A stretch of DNA of 64,000 nt from a bacterium (GTDB lineage: Bacteria > Electryoneota > Electryoneia > Electryoneales > Electryoneaceae), in the NCBI GenBank assembly GCA_020444425.1, contig JAHLLB010000005.1:1-64000 (forward strand), given 5' to 3'. The notes beneath the pieces are model-generated. The model was not told the DNA's origin, searched no databases, and worked only from the letters and a program-made list of their open reading frames with translations. Made by a program: the position numbers and the translations under genes. Shown piece after piece: positions 49,126 to 58,235 of this stretch; the stretch's first letter is position 1, and each line of letters begins with the position of its first letter.

Positions 49126-49742
49126 CAGTGCGTACTCTCATCCGCGCGGCTCTGATCCTTGCTTTCGCAGTTTCCATGATCGGTTGCCAGGGCAAGCCGA
49201 AGGACAAGCCGCCGATCCATGTCAACCCGAACATGGACACCCAGCCGAAATTCCTGCCGCAGTCGGAGAGCGACTTCTTTGCCGATGGCAAGGCGGATCG
49301 TGCGCCGGTGGAAGGCACCATCGCGCGCGGGGATCTGCGTCTGCCGGAGGACGATCCGTACTTCCGGGGCATGAAGCCAGGCACCGATGAACCGATTGAC
49401 TACATCCCGGTTTCGATTTCCGCAACCAGCCTCGCACGGGGCAAGGAACGCTTCGAGATTTACTGCGCCGTGTGCCACGCATCAGATGGTTCCGGCCGCT
49501 CGATCATGGTCGAGAAGCAATACCAGTTGCCGCCGAGCTACCACGAAGAGCCGCTGCTCAGCCGTCCAGACGGTCACTACTACGACGTGATCAGCAACGG
49601 CATCCGCAACATGCCGGGCTATGCGAACCAGATTCCGGTGGATGATCGCTGGAAGATTGTGCAGTATGTCCGTGCGTTGCAGCGCAGCCAGGCTGGATCG
49701 GTGAGTGATGTGCCCGAGGAACAACGGGACCGTTTCGAGTGA
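49122..49742 (+). CDS. actE: Alternative complex III subunit ActE, monohaem cytochrome c lipoprotein
   Basis: 206 aa. The lipobox MIGC gives Cys22 as lipid anchor. One haem site C115-A-V-C118-H119, with the distal Met probably in GIRNMPGYANQIP. ActE is the exit cytochrome of the complex on the periplasmic side. ATG 49122 overlaps the actD stop (ATGA). A small hairpin (CCCCGG/CCGGGG, 49750-49768) lies in the 43-base gap to actF. Confidence 0.94.
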   Translation: MTVRTLIRAALILAFAVSMIGCQGKPKDKPPIHVNPNMDTQPKFLPQSESDFFADGKADRAPVEGTIARGDLRLPEDDPYFRGMKPGTDEPIDYIPVSISATSLARGKERFEIYCAVCHASDGSGRSIMVEKQYQLPPSYHEEPLLSRPDGHYYDVISNGIRNMPGYANQIPVDDRWKIVQYVRALQRSQAGSVSDVPEEQRDRFE

Positions 49743-49785
49743 GACTAGCCCCCGGACTATCTCCGGGGCAGAACAAGGGATCGAA

Positions 49786-50967
49786 ATGAAGTTCGATTCT
49801 ACCACATACACGTTCACGGACAAGGGCAACGCCGGCAAGATCGGGCTGATCGTCGGCATGATCGGGCTGGCGGTGAGCCTGGTGGGACTGTTCGTGGATG
49901 CCGGGCAGTTCTACTTCTCGTGGCTGGTCGCCTTTGCCTTCTGGATCAGCATCGGCCTCGGCGGGCTGTTTATGACGATGGTCCACCATCTCACCAGCGC
50001 GGTGTGGAGTGTCGCGGTGAGACGGATCGGGGAAGCGGTCATGAACGCGCTACCGTGGATGACGCTGCTCGCGATTCCGCTGCTGTTCGGGCTCGATAAG
50101 CTCTTCATCTGGACCGACACGGACCATGTCGCTGCGGATGCGATACTGTCGATGAAGGTCGGCTACCTCAACGTGCCATTCTTCATCGTGCGGACAGTCA
50201 TTTACTTCGCGGTCTGGGCGCTGCTCGCCTTTCTGCTGAAGCGGAACTCACTCGCCCAGGACAAGGAGTGGACCGAAGAACGCGCGAGGAAGTTCGTCGT
50301 CATCAGCGGCCCCGGCATGATCGCGTTCGCGTTGACCGCCACCTTCTTCTGCTTCGACTGGATCATGAGCCTGCAGCCGTTGTGGTATTCCACGATCTAC
50401 GGCCTGTGGTTCTTCGCCGGCGGGATTACGACCGTCATGGCCTTCTACGCGATTGTGGTGCTGCGGCTGCGCAGCAATAACGTGCTCAGCGAAACGATCA
50501 CCGTCGAACACCAGCACGACATCGGCAAACTGCTGTTCGCGTTCCTCGTCTTCTGGGGCTACATGCACCTGAGCCAGTACCTGCTGATCTGGTATGCGAA
50601 CCTGCCGGAAGAAACCGCGTTTTACAAGGATCGCTGGGGCGCGGGCTGGACCACGATGAGCTGGATCCTGATGATCGGCGGCTTCGTGATGCCGTTCATC
50701 CTGCTGATGGGGCGTAGCGCGAAACGGTCGGATGCGTCCCTGATGACCTTCGCTGTCTGGATGTTCGTCGTCCACTGGGTCGACCTGTACTGGAACATCA
50801 TGCCGGTCTTCCACACCGAAACCGTGGTGCTGTCGTGGATGGACCTGACGACACTCGTCGGCATGGGCGGGATCTTCGTGTGGTTGTTCTGGATGAAGTT
50901 CACGAATCACCCGGCGGTGCCCATCACGGACCCGAAACTGGACGCCAGCATCAAGATGGTGAATTGA
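49786..50967 (+). CDS. actF: Alternative complex III subunit ActF, NrfD-like
   Basis: 393 aa with about ten membrane segments (GLIVGMIGLAVSLVGLFVDA, HHLTSAVWSVAVRRIGEAVM, WGYMHLSQYLLIWYANLPEE). It is the second NrfD-type subunit, smaller than ActC and generally thought to resemble it structurally. ATG 49786 gives the family start. It is last in the operon; no cytochrome oxidase genes follow within the window, although act operons often continue into cox genes. Confidence 0.94.
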   Translation: MKFDSTTYTFTDKGNAGKIGLIVGMIGLAVSLVGLFVDAGQFYFSWLVAFAFWISIGLGGLFMTMVHHLTSAVWSVAVRRIGEAVMNALPWMTLLAIPLLFGLDKLFIWTDTDHVAADAILSMKVGYLNVPFFIVRTVIYFAVWALLAFLLKRNSLAQDKEWTEERARKFVVISGPGMIAFALTATFFCFDWIMSLQPLWYSTIYGLWFFAGGITTVMAFYAIVVLRLRSNNVLSETITVEHQHDIGKLLFAFLVFWGYMHLSQYLLIWYANLPEETAFYKDRWGAGWTTMSWILMIGGFVMPFILLMGRSAKRSDASLMTFAVWMFVVHWVDLYWNIMPVFHTETVVLSWMDLTTLVGMGGIFVWLFWMKFTNHPAVPITDPKLDASIKMVN

Positions 50968-51051
50968 CGGTTGCCGGTAAACGGTTGTCGGTACTCGATT
51001 GCTGGTTGTCAGTAGCCAGTTCTCAGTGATCAGTACTCAGTGAAACACAAC

Positions 51052-51088
51052 GTGGCCGTGTCGAATACCCGACGCGGCCACTTCTTTT
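51052..51088 (+). terminator. Terminator of the act operon
   Basis: GTGGCCGTGTCG / CGACGCGGCCAC (12 bp, one G-U pair, 6-base loop) followed by TTCTTTTCT, 85 bases after actF. Confidence 0.88.
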
Positions 51089-51091
51089 CTA

Positions 51092-51253
51092 CAGCCCATC
51101 GCCTGTGGCCCCTGGTTATAACCTGGTGCCCGTGATTGACCGCCGCAGGCGGCTATCGCGGGTCATCCACCGCAGCTCATCGCCTGTGGTCCCTGGTTAT
51201 AACCTGGTGCCCGTGATTGACCGCTGCAGGCGGCTATCGCGGTTCATCCGCCG
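51092..51253 (+). repeat. 81-bp tandem repeat, two copies, with long hairpin
   Basis: Copies 51092-51172 and 51173-51253 differ at a few positions. Each has GGTTATAACC, then GTGCCCGTGATTGACCGC, a GCAGGCGGCTATCGCGG stem and CATCCNCCG. The element fits the same plan of constant flanks and variable stem as the other hairpin-family members. Confidence 0.88.
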
Positions 51254-51289
51254 CAGCCCGTAGACCGCAGCCCGTAGCCCGCCACTCGC

Positions 51290-52198
51290 TCACCCCAACG
51301 CAGCCCGCAACGCATCGTCCACCTGCGCATACCGGAACGCGAACCCGTGCTCGACCAGTTTCTCCGGTACAACACGCTGAGACGCCAGCACCATGTCCCG
51401 CGCCATCTCCTTGCCCATCGCCAGTTCCGCCAGCGCCGCCGGGACCGGGATCACGGTAGGACGGTTCAACACCTTGCCAAGCGCCTTGACAAATTCCCCG
51501 TGCCGTACCGGGTTCGGCGCGGTAACATTGACCGGTCCACTGAGCGAGTCCTCCGTCAACGCGAAGGCGAACGCGTCCGCGACGTCGTCCACATGCACCC
51601 ACGGGAACCACTGCTGACCGTCTCCGATCGGACCGCCGAGCCCGAGCCGGAACAACGGCTCCAACTTCGGCAACATCCCGCCGTCACGAGTCAGCACCAC
51701 GCCCAGCCGCATGTGCGCCACTCGCACCCCCGCATCCCGCGCCGGCTTGGCCGCGTCCTCCCAATCCATGCACACATCGGCGAGGAACCCCTCGCCCGGG
51801 GACGCGGACTCGGTTAACGTGTCATCCCCACGACTACCATAAAATCCGGTCGCGGAAGTGCTGAGCAGGATGGACGGTCCGCGTCCTTCCTTGCGCAACT
51901 CTGCCATCGTGTTCGCCAGCAGCTCCGTCGAATCGACACGGCTGTCCTGGATCTCCTGCTTGAGACGGTCGTTCCAGCGTCCCGCCGCGACATTCTTGCC
52001 GGCGAGATGGATGACGGCGTCCATGTTCGCGACACCATCCCGGTCGATCCGGCCATGTCTCGGTGACCAGCGCAGCTCATGCTCCGGGTCACGCACCGGC
52101 CGGCGGATCAATCGCACGATCTCATGGCCGTCCGCCGCCAACCGTTGCATCAGAACACCGCCAATGAGGCCGCTGGAACCAGTTATCAGGATTTTCAT
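51290..52198 (-). CDS. TIGR01777 family epimerase (SDR39U1-like)
   Basis: 302 aa. The N-terminal MKILITGSSGLIGGVLMQRL binds NAD(P). DAVIHLAGKNVAAGRWNDRL and SILLSTSATGFYGSRGDDTLTE with the FPWVHVDDVADAF block are the marks of this extended SDR subfamily. The substrate is unknown. ATG 52198 gives the family N-terminus; the frame is open for 96 codons upstream but not conserved. Monocistronic. Confidence 0.93.
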   Translation of the reverse strand: MKILITGSSGLIGGVLMQRLAADGHEIVRLIRRPVRDPEHELRWSPRHGRIDRDGVANMDAVIHLAGKNVAAGRWNDRLKQEIQDSRVDSTELLANTMAELRKEGRGPSILLSTSATGFYGSRGDDTLTESASPGEGFLADVCMDWEDAAKPARDAGVRVAHMRLGVVLTRDGGMLPKLEPLFRLGLGGPIGDGQQWFPWVHVDDVADAFAFALTEDSLSGPVNVTAPNPVRHGEFVKALGKVLNRPTVIPVPAALAELAMGKEMARDMVLASQRVVPEKLVEHGFAFRYAQVDDALRAALG

Positions 52199-52395
52199 GC
52201 TTGTCTCGCGTATCGTTTGAGGGTGACATTGCCTGTACAGGGTACGCCGTACACGCGCAAAAGTGCCAGCGTCCACATCCGTCCCACGGAGCCGGGGAAA
52301 TCGGCACCGTGAAACGGGATTGACGCTTGCCTGCGTGCGTGCGATCTTTGTACTCTGCATGCTGCAAGCAGCTTGATGATTGCGGAGGAAGAGGG

Positions 52396-53193
52396 ATGAG
52401 CGCCAATGGCGGCAGTGAGAAACCGAAGATCGAGTCACTGAATGTTGTCTTTGCCGGTACCAATCTGCCCGCCGCCAGGCAGGCATTCAAGAAACTCCAT
52501 GAGCTGACGCCGGAAAAGTTCCGCAGTGACCTGGAAACGGTCGCCCATGGCGGCGACACCCTGTGGCATATGGAATTCTACTGCTTCGGGCTGACCGAAA
52601 CGTCGTTCAAGAACGCCGTCACCGCACATCTGTGGTGCCCGGCGTCCGACGATCCGTCTCCAGCGACCTGGGACAAGCTGCTGAAAGACTGCCGCGGGCT
52701 TGCATTTTTCCTCACCGAGGATCTCGAACTCGGAAAGCAGGGGCTGGTGCAATACGATACGATGCTGAAACGTGTCGGCAGCGAACTGAAAAAGACACCG
52801 ATTCTGATTCTGCCCACGCCGGGGGATGAACCGTTCGAGCCGATGGCGAAGGCGCTCGACCGGCCGGTGCGCAACCTGTTCGACTCCGAACCGGAAACCG
52901 GCTACCGCATGTTTCTCGCGGTGCGAATCCTGATCAACCGTAACCTGCCGGAACAACCGCCCCGCCCGATGGCGTTCACCGGACAATACAGCTACGACCA
53001 CAAACCGCCGCAGAGTTCGCTGATGAGAGGCGATGACGTCGAAGAAGGACGGGAAGACATCACCGACCTGCTGCTTGGGCCGGAAGACACGGGGTCGAAA
53101 AAGTCGACGTTCAACTTCTCGGAAGACGACAAGCAGAACGAGGAGCGCCGCCGTGGCCTGTTTGGACGCCTGATGGGGAAGAAAAAGAAGTAA
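52396..53193 (+). CDS. MglA-like protein with degenerate P-loop (putative pseudo-GTPase)
   Basis: 265 aa. The order of blocks follows MglA-type small GTPases: a first strand LNVVFAGTNLPAARQAFKKL where MglA has its GxxGxGKT P-loop, HGGDTLWHMEFYCF in place of the switch segment ending in FDFLP, VTAHLWCPASDDPSP in place of the Walker B and GQ segment, CRGLAFFLTEDLE, and TPILILPTP for the fifth strand. The P-loop Lys and Gly are gone, so GTP binding is unlikely. The C-terminal tail of about 80 residues is charged. Assignment is by pattern only. Confidence 0.55.
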   Translation: MSANGGSEKPKIESLNVVFAGTNLPAARQAFKKLHELTPEKFRSDLETVAHGGDTLWHMEFYCFGLTETSFKNAVTAHLWCPASDDPSPATWDKLLKDCRGLAFFLTEDLELGKQGLVQYDTMLKRVGSELKKTPILILPTPGDEPFEPMAKALDRPVRNLFDSEPETGYRMFLAVRILINRNLPEQPPRPMAFTGQYSYDHKPPQSSLMRGDDVEEGREDITDLLLGPEDTGSKKSTFNFSEDDKQNEERRRGLFGRLMGKKKK

Positions 53194-53217
53194 TTTTCGG
53201 GCTATGGGCACGAGGGT

Positions 53218-53330
53218 GTCATTCTGAACGAAGTGAAGAATCTACCCGATGTTACACCAATAGCAGGCCGTGACCTGGAACCGTTTCCGCGCTGGAATCC
53301 AGATCCTTCCGCCGGCGGCGTCAGGATGAC
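53218..53330 (+). repeat. Inverted-repeat element, copy C
   Basis: 113 bp from GTCATTCTGAACG to TCAGGATGAC. The left arm has GAAGTGAAGAATC; the right arm carries a different nested palindrome (CCGCCGGCGG). Same orientation as copies A and B. Confidence 0.9.
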
Positions 53331-53340
53331 ACCTTGTTCC

Positions 53341-53430
53341 GCAGACCGATTACCGCTGACCGTTGACCGTTGACGCTGACCGATGACCGATGACCGATGA
53401 CCGCAGACCGTTGACCGCTGACCGTTGCCC
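53341..53430. repeat. ACCGNTG heptamer array
   Basis: About twelve degenerate head-to-tail heptads (ACCGATT, ACCGCTG, ACCGTTG, ACCGATG and variants), adjacent to inverted-repeat copy C. Confidence 0.85.
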
Positions 53431-53827
53431 CGAAGAGTCCCCCGGAGCCAATTCGAGTAACCCTCTGGATTTTGCCGTCGTCCATCGTCTACATTTTCCG
53501 CCCGTTGTCTGGCCACTGTGCCAACTTCAGATACAAGTATTCGTCGCCATGCGACACTTCACCACGCCGGGAGCGTGTACCATGTTCAATACACATCTGC
53601 CTCTCAAGACTCGTCTGGTCGGCTGAACGCCGCCGGAAGCCACGGTTGCTCCCTTTAGGGTCTCGCTGATTCCCAGCACACCCCTTCCCCCGACACCGGC
53701 ACTTCGCCGGGATCGCCATTGAGTTTCCAGGATTTCCCGCGGCACGGAGCCCTCTCTCACGATGCCTCGCCGCACATCTCTGTACGGCGGTGAGCTATAC
53801 CCTGGACTTGCAAAACTTGATGGAACG

Positions 53828-55186
53828 ATGCAACAGATACAGACTGCTGAACAACTTCAGAATGGTCGCTACCGCACCACCTGGCTGATCGCCTGGCCCG
53901 TGGTGGTCGGGATGATCTCGCAAACCCTCGTCGGCGTGGTTGACACCGCGATGGTCGGACGGATCGGTGCGTCCGCACTGGCCGCGACCGGACTCGGTGG
54001 TGTCGTCTCGTGGATGGTGATGGGCGGTATCGGCGCGCTGCACATCGGCGTGCAGGCGATTGTCTCACGACGCTACGGCGAGAAGAACCTGCTCTATGCC
54101 GGCCGTGCACTGGACAACGCGCTGCTGATCGCGCTGGTGCTCGGCACGATCATGACCGTGGTCGCGCAATTTGCGCTGCGGACTGTGTTTCCGCTGTTCA
54201 CGAATGACGCCGCCGTGGTCGAGATGGGCCGGGAGTATGTCTTCTACCGTCTCTTTGCACTGCTGCCCTACCTGATCATCATGGCGCATCGCGGGTTCTT
54301 TGACGGCATCGGACGGACCGAATTCTCCATGCGTGCGATGCTCACCGTGAACGGGTTCAACGTGCTGTTCAACTACCTGTTCATCTTCGGCAACTTCGGC
54401 TTCCCGGAAATGGGAGCCGCCGGAGCGGGACTGGCGAGCACCATCGGCACGCTGATCGGCATGGCCGCGTTCATCAGCACCGGCACGCTCTTCAAGCGGC
54501 GCGATGAGTTCAAGTATTATCAGCGCTCGAACATCAACCGCGAGGTGATGGGACGCATCCTCCGGTTGTCGCTGCCGTCCGGCGCACGTATCCTGCTGGC
54601 GATGCTCGGGTTCACGCTGTTCAGCACGATTGTCGCACGTATCGGCACGGCTGAGATGGCAGCGACCAATATCATCATCAACATCATGTCGATATCGTTC
54701 CTGCCCGGGGTCGGATTCGGCACCGCTGCCGCCACGTTGATGGGGCAGAAGCTGGGCGAGAAAAACCCGGATGCCGCGCAAACCTACGGGTGGACCGCAG
54801 CCCAGCTGGGGATGATGGTGATGGGCGTTGTCGGCCTGATGTTCATCGCGATCCCGGAACAGCTGCTGAGCCTGTTCACCACCGATGCGGACGTGATCCG
54901 GCTCGGACACATTCCGCTGCGGCTGATGGGCGTGATTCAGACCATCGACGCCATGGGCATCGTCTTCAGCGGCGCGTTCGAGGGAGTCGGGCTCAACCGG
55001 TATGTGATGCTGACCGAAATCAGCGTCAACTGGTTCGTCTTCCTGCCACTGGCATGGATCATGGCCTACCCGCTCGGCTTCGGGTTGGTCGGTGCCTGGG
55101 TCGCGATGCTTGTCTACATCGGCATGATTGCGCTCCTCTACACCCGCAAGTTTATCAGCGGCGACTGGAAGGACGTCGAGGTGTAA
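53828..55186 (+). CDS. MATE family efflux transporter
   Basis: 452 aa with twelve hydrophobic segments. ATWLI-like start (TTWLIAWPVVVGMISQTLVG), then VVDTAMVGRIGASALAATGL, is the MATE signature; the second half repeats it (LSLPSGARILLAMLGFTLFS, GVGFGTAAATLMGQKLGEKN). It exports cationic compounds using an ion gradient. ATG 53828 is preferred; 22 upstream codons are not conserved. Monocistronic. Confidence 0.93.
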   Translation: MQQIQTAEQLQNGRYRTTWLIAWPVVVGMISQTLVGVVDTAMVGRIGASALAATGLGGVVSWMVMGGIGALHIGVQAIVSRRYGEKNLLYAGRALDNALLIALVLGTIMTVVAQFALRTVFPLFTNDAAVVEMGREYVFYRLFALLPYLIIMAHRGFFDGIGRTEFSMRAMLTVNGFNVLFNYLFIFGNFGFPEMGAAGAGLASTIGTLIGMAAFISTGTLFKRRDEFKYYQRSNINREVMGRILRLSLPSGARILLAMLGFTLFSTIVARIGTAEMAATNIIINIMSISFLPGVGFGTAAATLMGQKLGEKNPDAAQTYGWTAAQLGMMVMGVVGLMFIAIPEQLLSLFTTDADVIRLGHIPLRLMGVIQTIDAMGIVFSGAFEGVGLNRYVMLTEISVNWFVFLPLAWIMAYPLGFGLVGAWVAMLVYIGMIALLYTRKFISGDWKDVEV

Positions 55187-55308
55187 AAGGCAGGTACGAG
55201 GTATGAGGTTTGAGGCGGAGGGTGTTCCGTGTGTGCTCTGGGTACGTCCACGTCTCACGGCTTCGTACGTTTCTCGTCTGTGGTCCCTCGTCTCTCGTAA
55301 ACCAACAC

Positions 55309-55335
55309 GGGGACACTTTCTCCGAAAGTGTCCCC
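55309..55335. repeat. GGGGACAC hairpin
   Basis: A perfect palindrome arm pair GGGGACACTTTC / GAAAGTGTCCCC with TCC loop, identical to 58144-58170. A following GTGTTTTTATC could let it terminate the MATE transcript. Confidence 0.85.
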
Positions 55336-55428
55336 GTGTTTTTATCTCGTCGTTTAATGACGCCTGACGCATTCTTCTTCTTTTAATCTTTTACCTCCTT
55401 TGCATCAGCTGCGTCATTAGCTGTCTTT

Positions 55429-57729
55429 CTACTTCAACAGCGTCACTTTCTGCACCGCGCTCAGTTCGCCCGGAACCGCCGCCCGTACAAAATAGACACC
55501 ACTCGCGAGGGTGGAACCATCAAACGTGTACCGGTGATTGCCCGCCTGAACCTGGCCGGAGATGAGTTTGGTCACCTGTTGCCCTTGCAGGTTGTAAACC
55601 GCAACCGTCAGCTCGCCGGATTCCGGAAGCGTGACACGGACCGTTGTCGCCGCGTTGAACGGATTCGGCATGACCGGCAGCAATGCAAACTCCTGCGGGA
55701 GATTCGAGTCCACGGCATCGGCCACCGTCTGACCAGCCTTCGCCTCGGACACGCCAGACGCAATCCAGTCCTCGTTGCTCAACGCACCGTCGCTAGCCGC
55801 CTGGCTGCCGTTCTTGACGAACGAATACTGATCCCAGACACGGCTCTGCTGTACGTTCAGCCCGATGTTGTGATACACCACGTACGTTCCCGCCGGGGCG
55901 CCCGCCGGAACCATCTGACTGAGATCATCCACCATCACCGAGAATCCAGCCGGCATGCTGAACGGTTGCGTCGCGAACGGGCCATACAGTTCTCCGTTCG
56001 GCGCGAGCACGCTGCGCCACGCCACCAGCCCGTTGAAGCTTTGCCCGCTGTTGTTCATCAGCTCGAGGTCATAACTGGTCATTCCACCGCCGGGCGGAAT
56101 GTCGCCGGCGGAAGATGTGATCATCAGGTCAACACCAGCGGGACTGATCTCGATATCCATCGCGTCGGACGGTTGCAGCTGTGCAAGCCCCTGTTCGACA
56201 TCCATCGTGCCACGCAAACGCAGGTTATCACCAACCGCAACGCCGTCGAGGTCAAGCCCGGCATCGGCCCAGATCTGAATTTCAGCGGGTCCGGACCCAT
56301 CATCAAGCATGAACGAGTAGGATTCGCCCATCATCCCGACCGGGCTCGTCACTTCACCCGTCAACTCGCTCCATATTCCTTCCCGGGTTACTTCCGCGCT
56401 GAACATACTGGTAGAGCTGAGCCAGGGATCCGGCAGCTCATTCCCGGCGCTGGTCACCTCGGCAACGAAATCGGTGAACTGCGTGACACCCAGCACCTGG
56501 TCCACGCGGCCGATCACACTCACCGAATCGCCACGCAGCAACGGAATCGCCAATGGTTCCGGATCGAACAGCATCATTCCGGCATCGCCATCCTGGATGT
56601 ACCCGTCGCAGAAATCCTCGTGTACGGTGTGTGTACCCTGGGTGACGATCCCAGTGCTTTTCACCCGGCTGCCGGTGTACAACTGCGGATTCGCCTGAAT
56701 CTCGCTCACCGTCGCGTCCACCGCGAGCACAGCTTCGTCAACGTAGAACGTGCTCGGTCCGAACTGGAAGTTTGCGGTAAACTGCAGCGTGTAGCGAATC
56801 GTCACCGTTTCGTCATACACGAAGATTGGCACGTCAATCTTCTGCCAGTCCGGACTATCGACCGAATGCTCGCCAACATATGCACCAATCAGGTCGCCGT
56901 CCGCGTTAAACAGGTCCACGTTGACGCTGGCCATCGAACGAGTGGTGTTGTCCAGCACCCAGGCGGATGCTTCGTAGAACCCGCCCGGTCCGGGATTGGC
57001 CACCGTCTGGCTCATGGTATACGCCGTCTCAAACGCGTCCATGGTGACCTGCAATGAGGTGTCGCCGTGATGCATCACCTGCGAATTCGGCGTGTAGGAT
57101 ATGTTGCTGAAAATCTCAAAATTCCAGTGCTCCGGTCCGTCCGCACCGAACTCCTCGAACGACCAGTTGCGCAGGTCACGGGTCAACCTGTTGTCCAGTC
57201 CCGGAGATCCAAAATCGCCCATCGAGCCCGGCCACGGATACATGGATTCGTCCCAGCTGCTGCCGGTGGAATTGTCCAGGAACGGATCGCGCAACGCCAT
57301 GGACGCACCGTCCGGCTCGGGAAATCCCGAGCCGCCGTCATACGCAACCATGTCCTGCAACGTCCCGAGATCGTCATACAGAATGATTTCGTCGGCATCA
57401 TCGTCCAACGTCATGGATGTCATGTACTCATAGTCGAGCGAAACCCCACCGTTCATGCCGGGATCGGCATTCGTGCCGAGCAGGAAATAGCCATAACTCT
57501 GGATGGTGCCTGAGGAAATCGTGAAGGAATCGGTGCCGTCGTCACTGACTGACCAGCCGCTGAGGTCAACCTCATCGGCTCCCGTATTGTACAGCTCGAA
57601 CCATTCGCCGTCGCTGTCGGCAACTGCGGAAGGATTCTGCATGATCTCATTGATCACCACGTCTGCGTGAGCAGACCCTGTCAGCAGAAACAACAGTGTC
57701 AGAGTGGAAAAAAGCAGTGCTTTCATCAC
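55429..57729 (-). CDS. Secreted lamin-tail-domain protein with sorting domain
   Basis: 766 aa. Signal peptide to SAHA. A lamin-tail domain (about 22-150: VVINEIMQNPSAVADSDGEW, FELYNTGADEVDLSGW) is followed by a carbohydrate-binding-like region (190-340), an OB-like region (345-550), a beta domain also seen at 32246 and 58236 (about 555-655, LAPNGELYGPF and APAGTYVVYHN) and the sorting domain PVMPNPFNAA...KVTLLK. Lamin-tail proteins in this group are often linked to extracellular nucleases, but no nuclease motif is seen. Confidence 0.85.
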   Translation of the reverse strand: MMKALLFSTLTLLFLLTGSAHADVVINEIMQNPSAVADSDGEWFELYNTGADEVDLSGWSVSDDGTDSFTISSGTIQSYGYFLLGTNADPGMNGGVSLDYEYMTSMTLDDDADEIILYDDLGTLQDMVAYDGGSGFPEPDGASMALRDPFLDNSTGSSWDESMYPWPGSMGDFGSPGLDNRLTRDLRNWSFEEFGADGPEHWNFEIFSNISYTPNSQVMHHGDTSLQVTMDAFETAYTMSQTVANPGPGGFYEASAWVLDNTTRSMASVNVDLFNADGDLIGAYVGEHSVDSPDWQKIDVPIFVYDETVTIRYTLQFTANFQFGPSTFYVDEAVLAVDATVSEIQANPQLYTGSRVKSTGIVTQGTHTVHEDFCDGYIQDGDAGMMLFDPEPLAIPLLRGDSVSVIGRVDQVLGVTQFTDFVAEVTSAGNELPDPWLSSTSMFSAEVTREGIWSELTGEVTSPVGMMGESYSFMLDDGSGPAEIQIWADAGLDLDGVAVGDNLRLRGTMDVEQGLAQLQPSDAMDIEISPAGVDLMITSSAGDIPPGGGMTSYDLELMNNSGQSFNGLVAWRSVLAPNGELYGPFATQPFSMPAGFSVMVDDLSQMVPAGAPAGTYVVYHNIGLNVQQSRVWDQYSFVKNGSQAASDGALSNEDWIASGVSEAKAGQTVADAVDSNLPQEFALLPVMPNPFNAATTVRVTLPESGELTVAVYNLQGQQVTKLISGQVQAGNHRYTFDGSTLASGVYFVRAAVPGELSAVQKVTLLK

Positions 57730-58078
57730 AACGTCTCCCGTTCATCAGTTTTCCCCTGCTTGACTCCCCCGTTTCGTTGAGCTTTGCCCCGGAACGCCTC
57801 TCCGCAGGTGCAGACCGGAACTCGACTCGCCTGGATTCCCCCGTGCAATAGGCACATTGTCAATATGTACGACAGCGTTAGGAGTTCCTAAGGCTACCCG
57901 GTTCTTTTTGTCTCCGAGTGCAAACCCCTGTCAACAAAGGGCTGCGTTCATTATTCGTGTGCGTGGCGAACGATCCGTTGTCTCGATTTTCAGACAAAAT
58001 CCGTCTCTTTATTGCTCTTTATCGCTGATCAGAGATCATGGGAGTATCAAGACAGACGAGGAATCATTCAGGAAACAG

Positions 58079-58133
58079 GCAGGACAGCGGGCAGGGCAGC
58101 GGGCAGGACAGCGGGCAGGGCAGCGGGCAGGAC
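58079..58133. repeat. 12-bp tandem repeat in alternating order
   Basis: About four and a half units; GCAGGACAGCGG and GCAGGGCAGCGG alternate, so the true period is 24. Confidence 0.9.
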
Positions 58134-58143
58134 AACAAACAAC

Positions 58144-58170
58144 GGGGACACTTTCTCCGAAAGTGTCCCC
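58144..58170. repeat. GGGGACAC hairpin
   Basis: GGGGACACTTTC / GAAAGTGTCCCC with TCC loop, identical to the hairpin at 55309-55335. Confidence 0.88.
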
Positions 58171-58235
58171 GCCGCTATCTAGTCATCCCTGTGAGAGGGA
58201 TCAGATTCAACGATTACATCAGCTGGTCCGCACCG

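Larger units (their letters stand above)
50968..51289. other. Intergenic region after the act operon: heptads, terminator, 81-bp tandem repeat
   Basis: 322 bases. Degenerate heptads of the ACCGNNN type (minus-strand reading) fill 50968-51040, the operon terminator lies at 51052-51088, two 81-bp units at 51092-51253, and CAGCCCGTAG-type heptads end at about 51284. Confidence 0.85.
53194..53827. other. Intergenic region with inverted-repeat element and heptads
   Basis: 634 bases. Contents: inverted-repeat element 53218-53330 and a heptad array 53341-53430 (ACCGNTG type). The rest up to 53827 shows no RNA gene, clear promoter or supported gene. Confidence 0.75.
57730..58235. other. Intergenic region with 12-bp tandem repeat and hairpin
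   Basis: 506 bases. A 12-bp repeat (GCAGGACAGCGG alternating with GCAGGGCAGCGG) lies at 58079-58133 and a GGGGACAC hairpin at 58144-58170. No gene is supported; an open frame across the repeat has no family resemblance. Confidence 0.8.
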
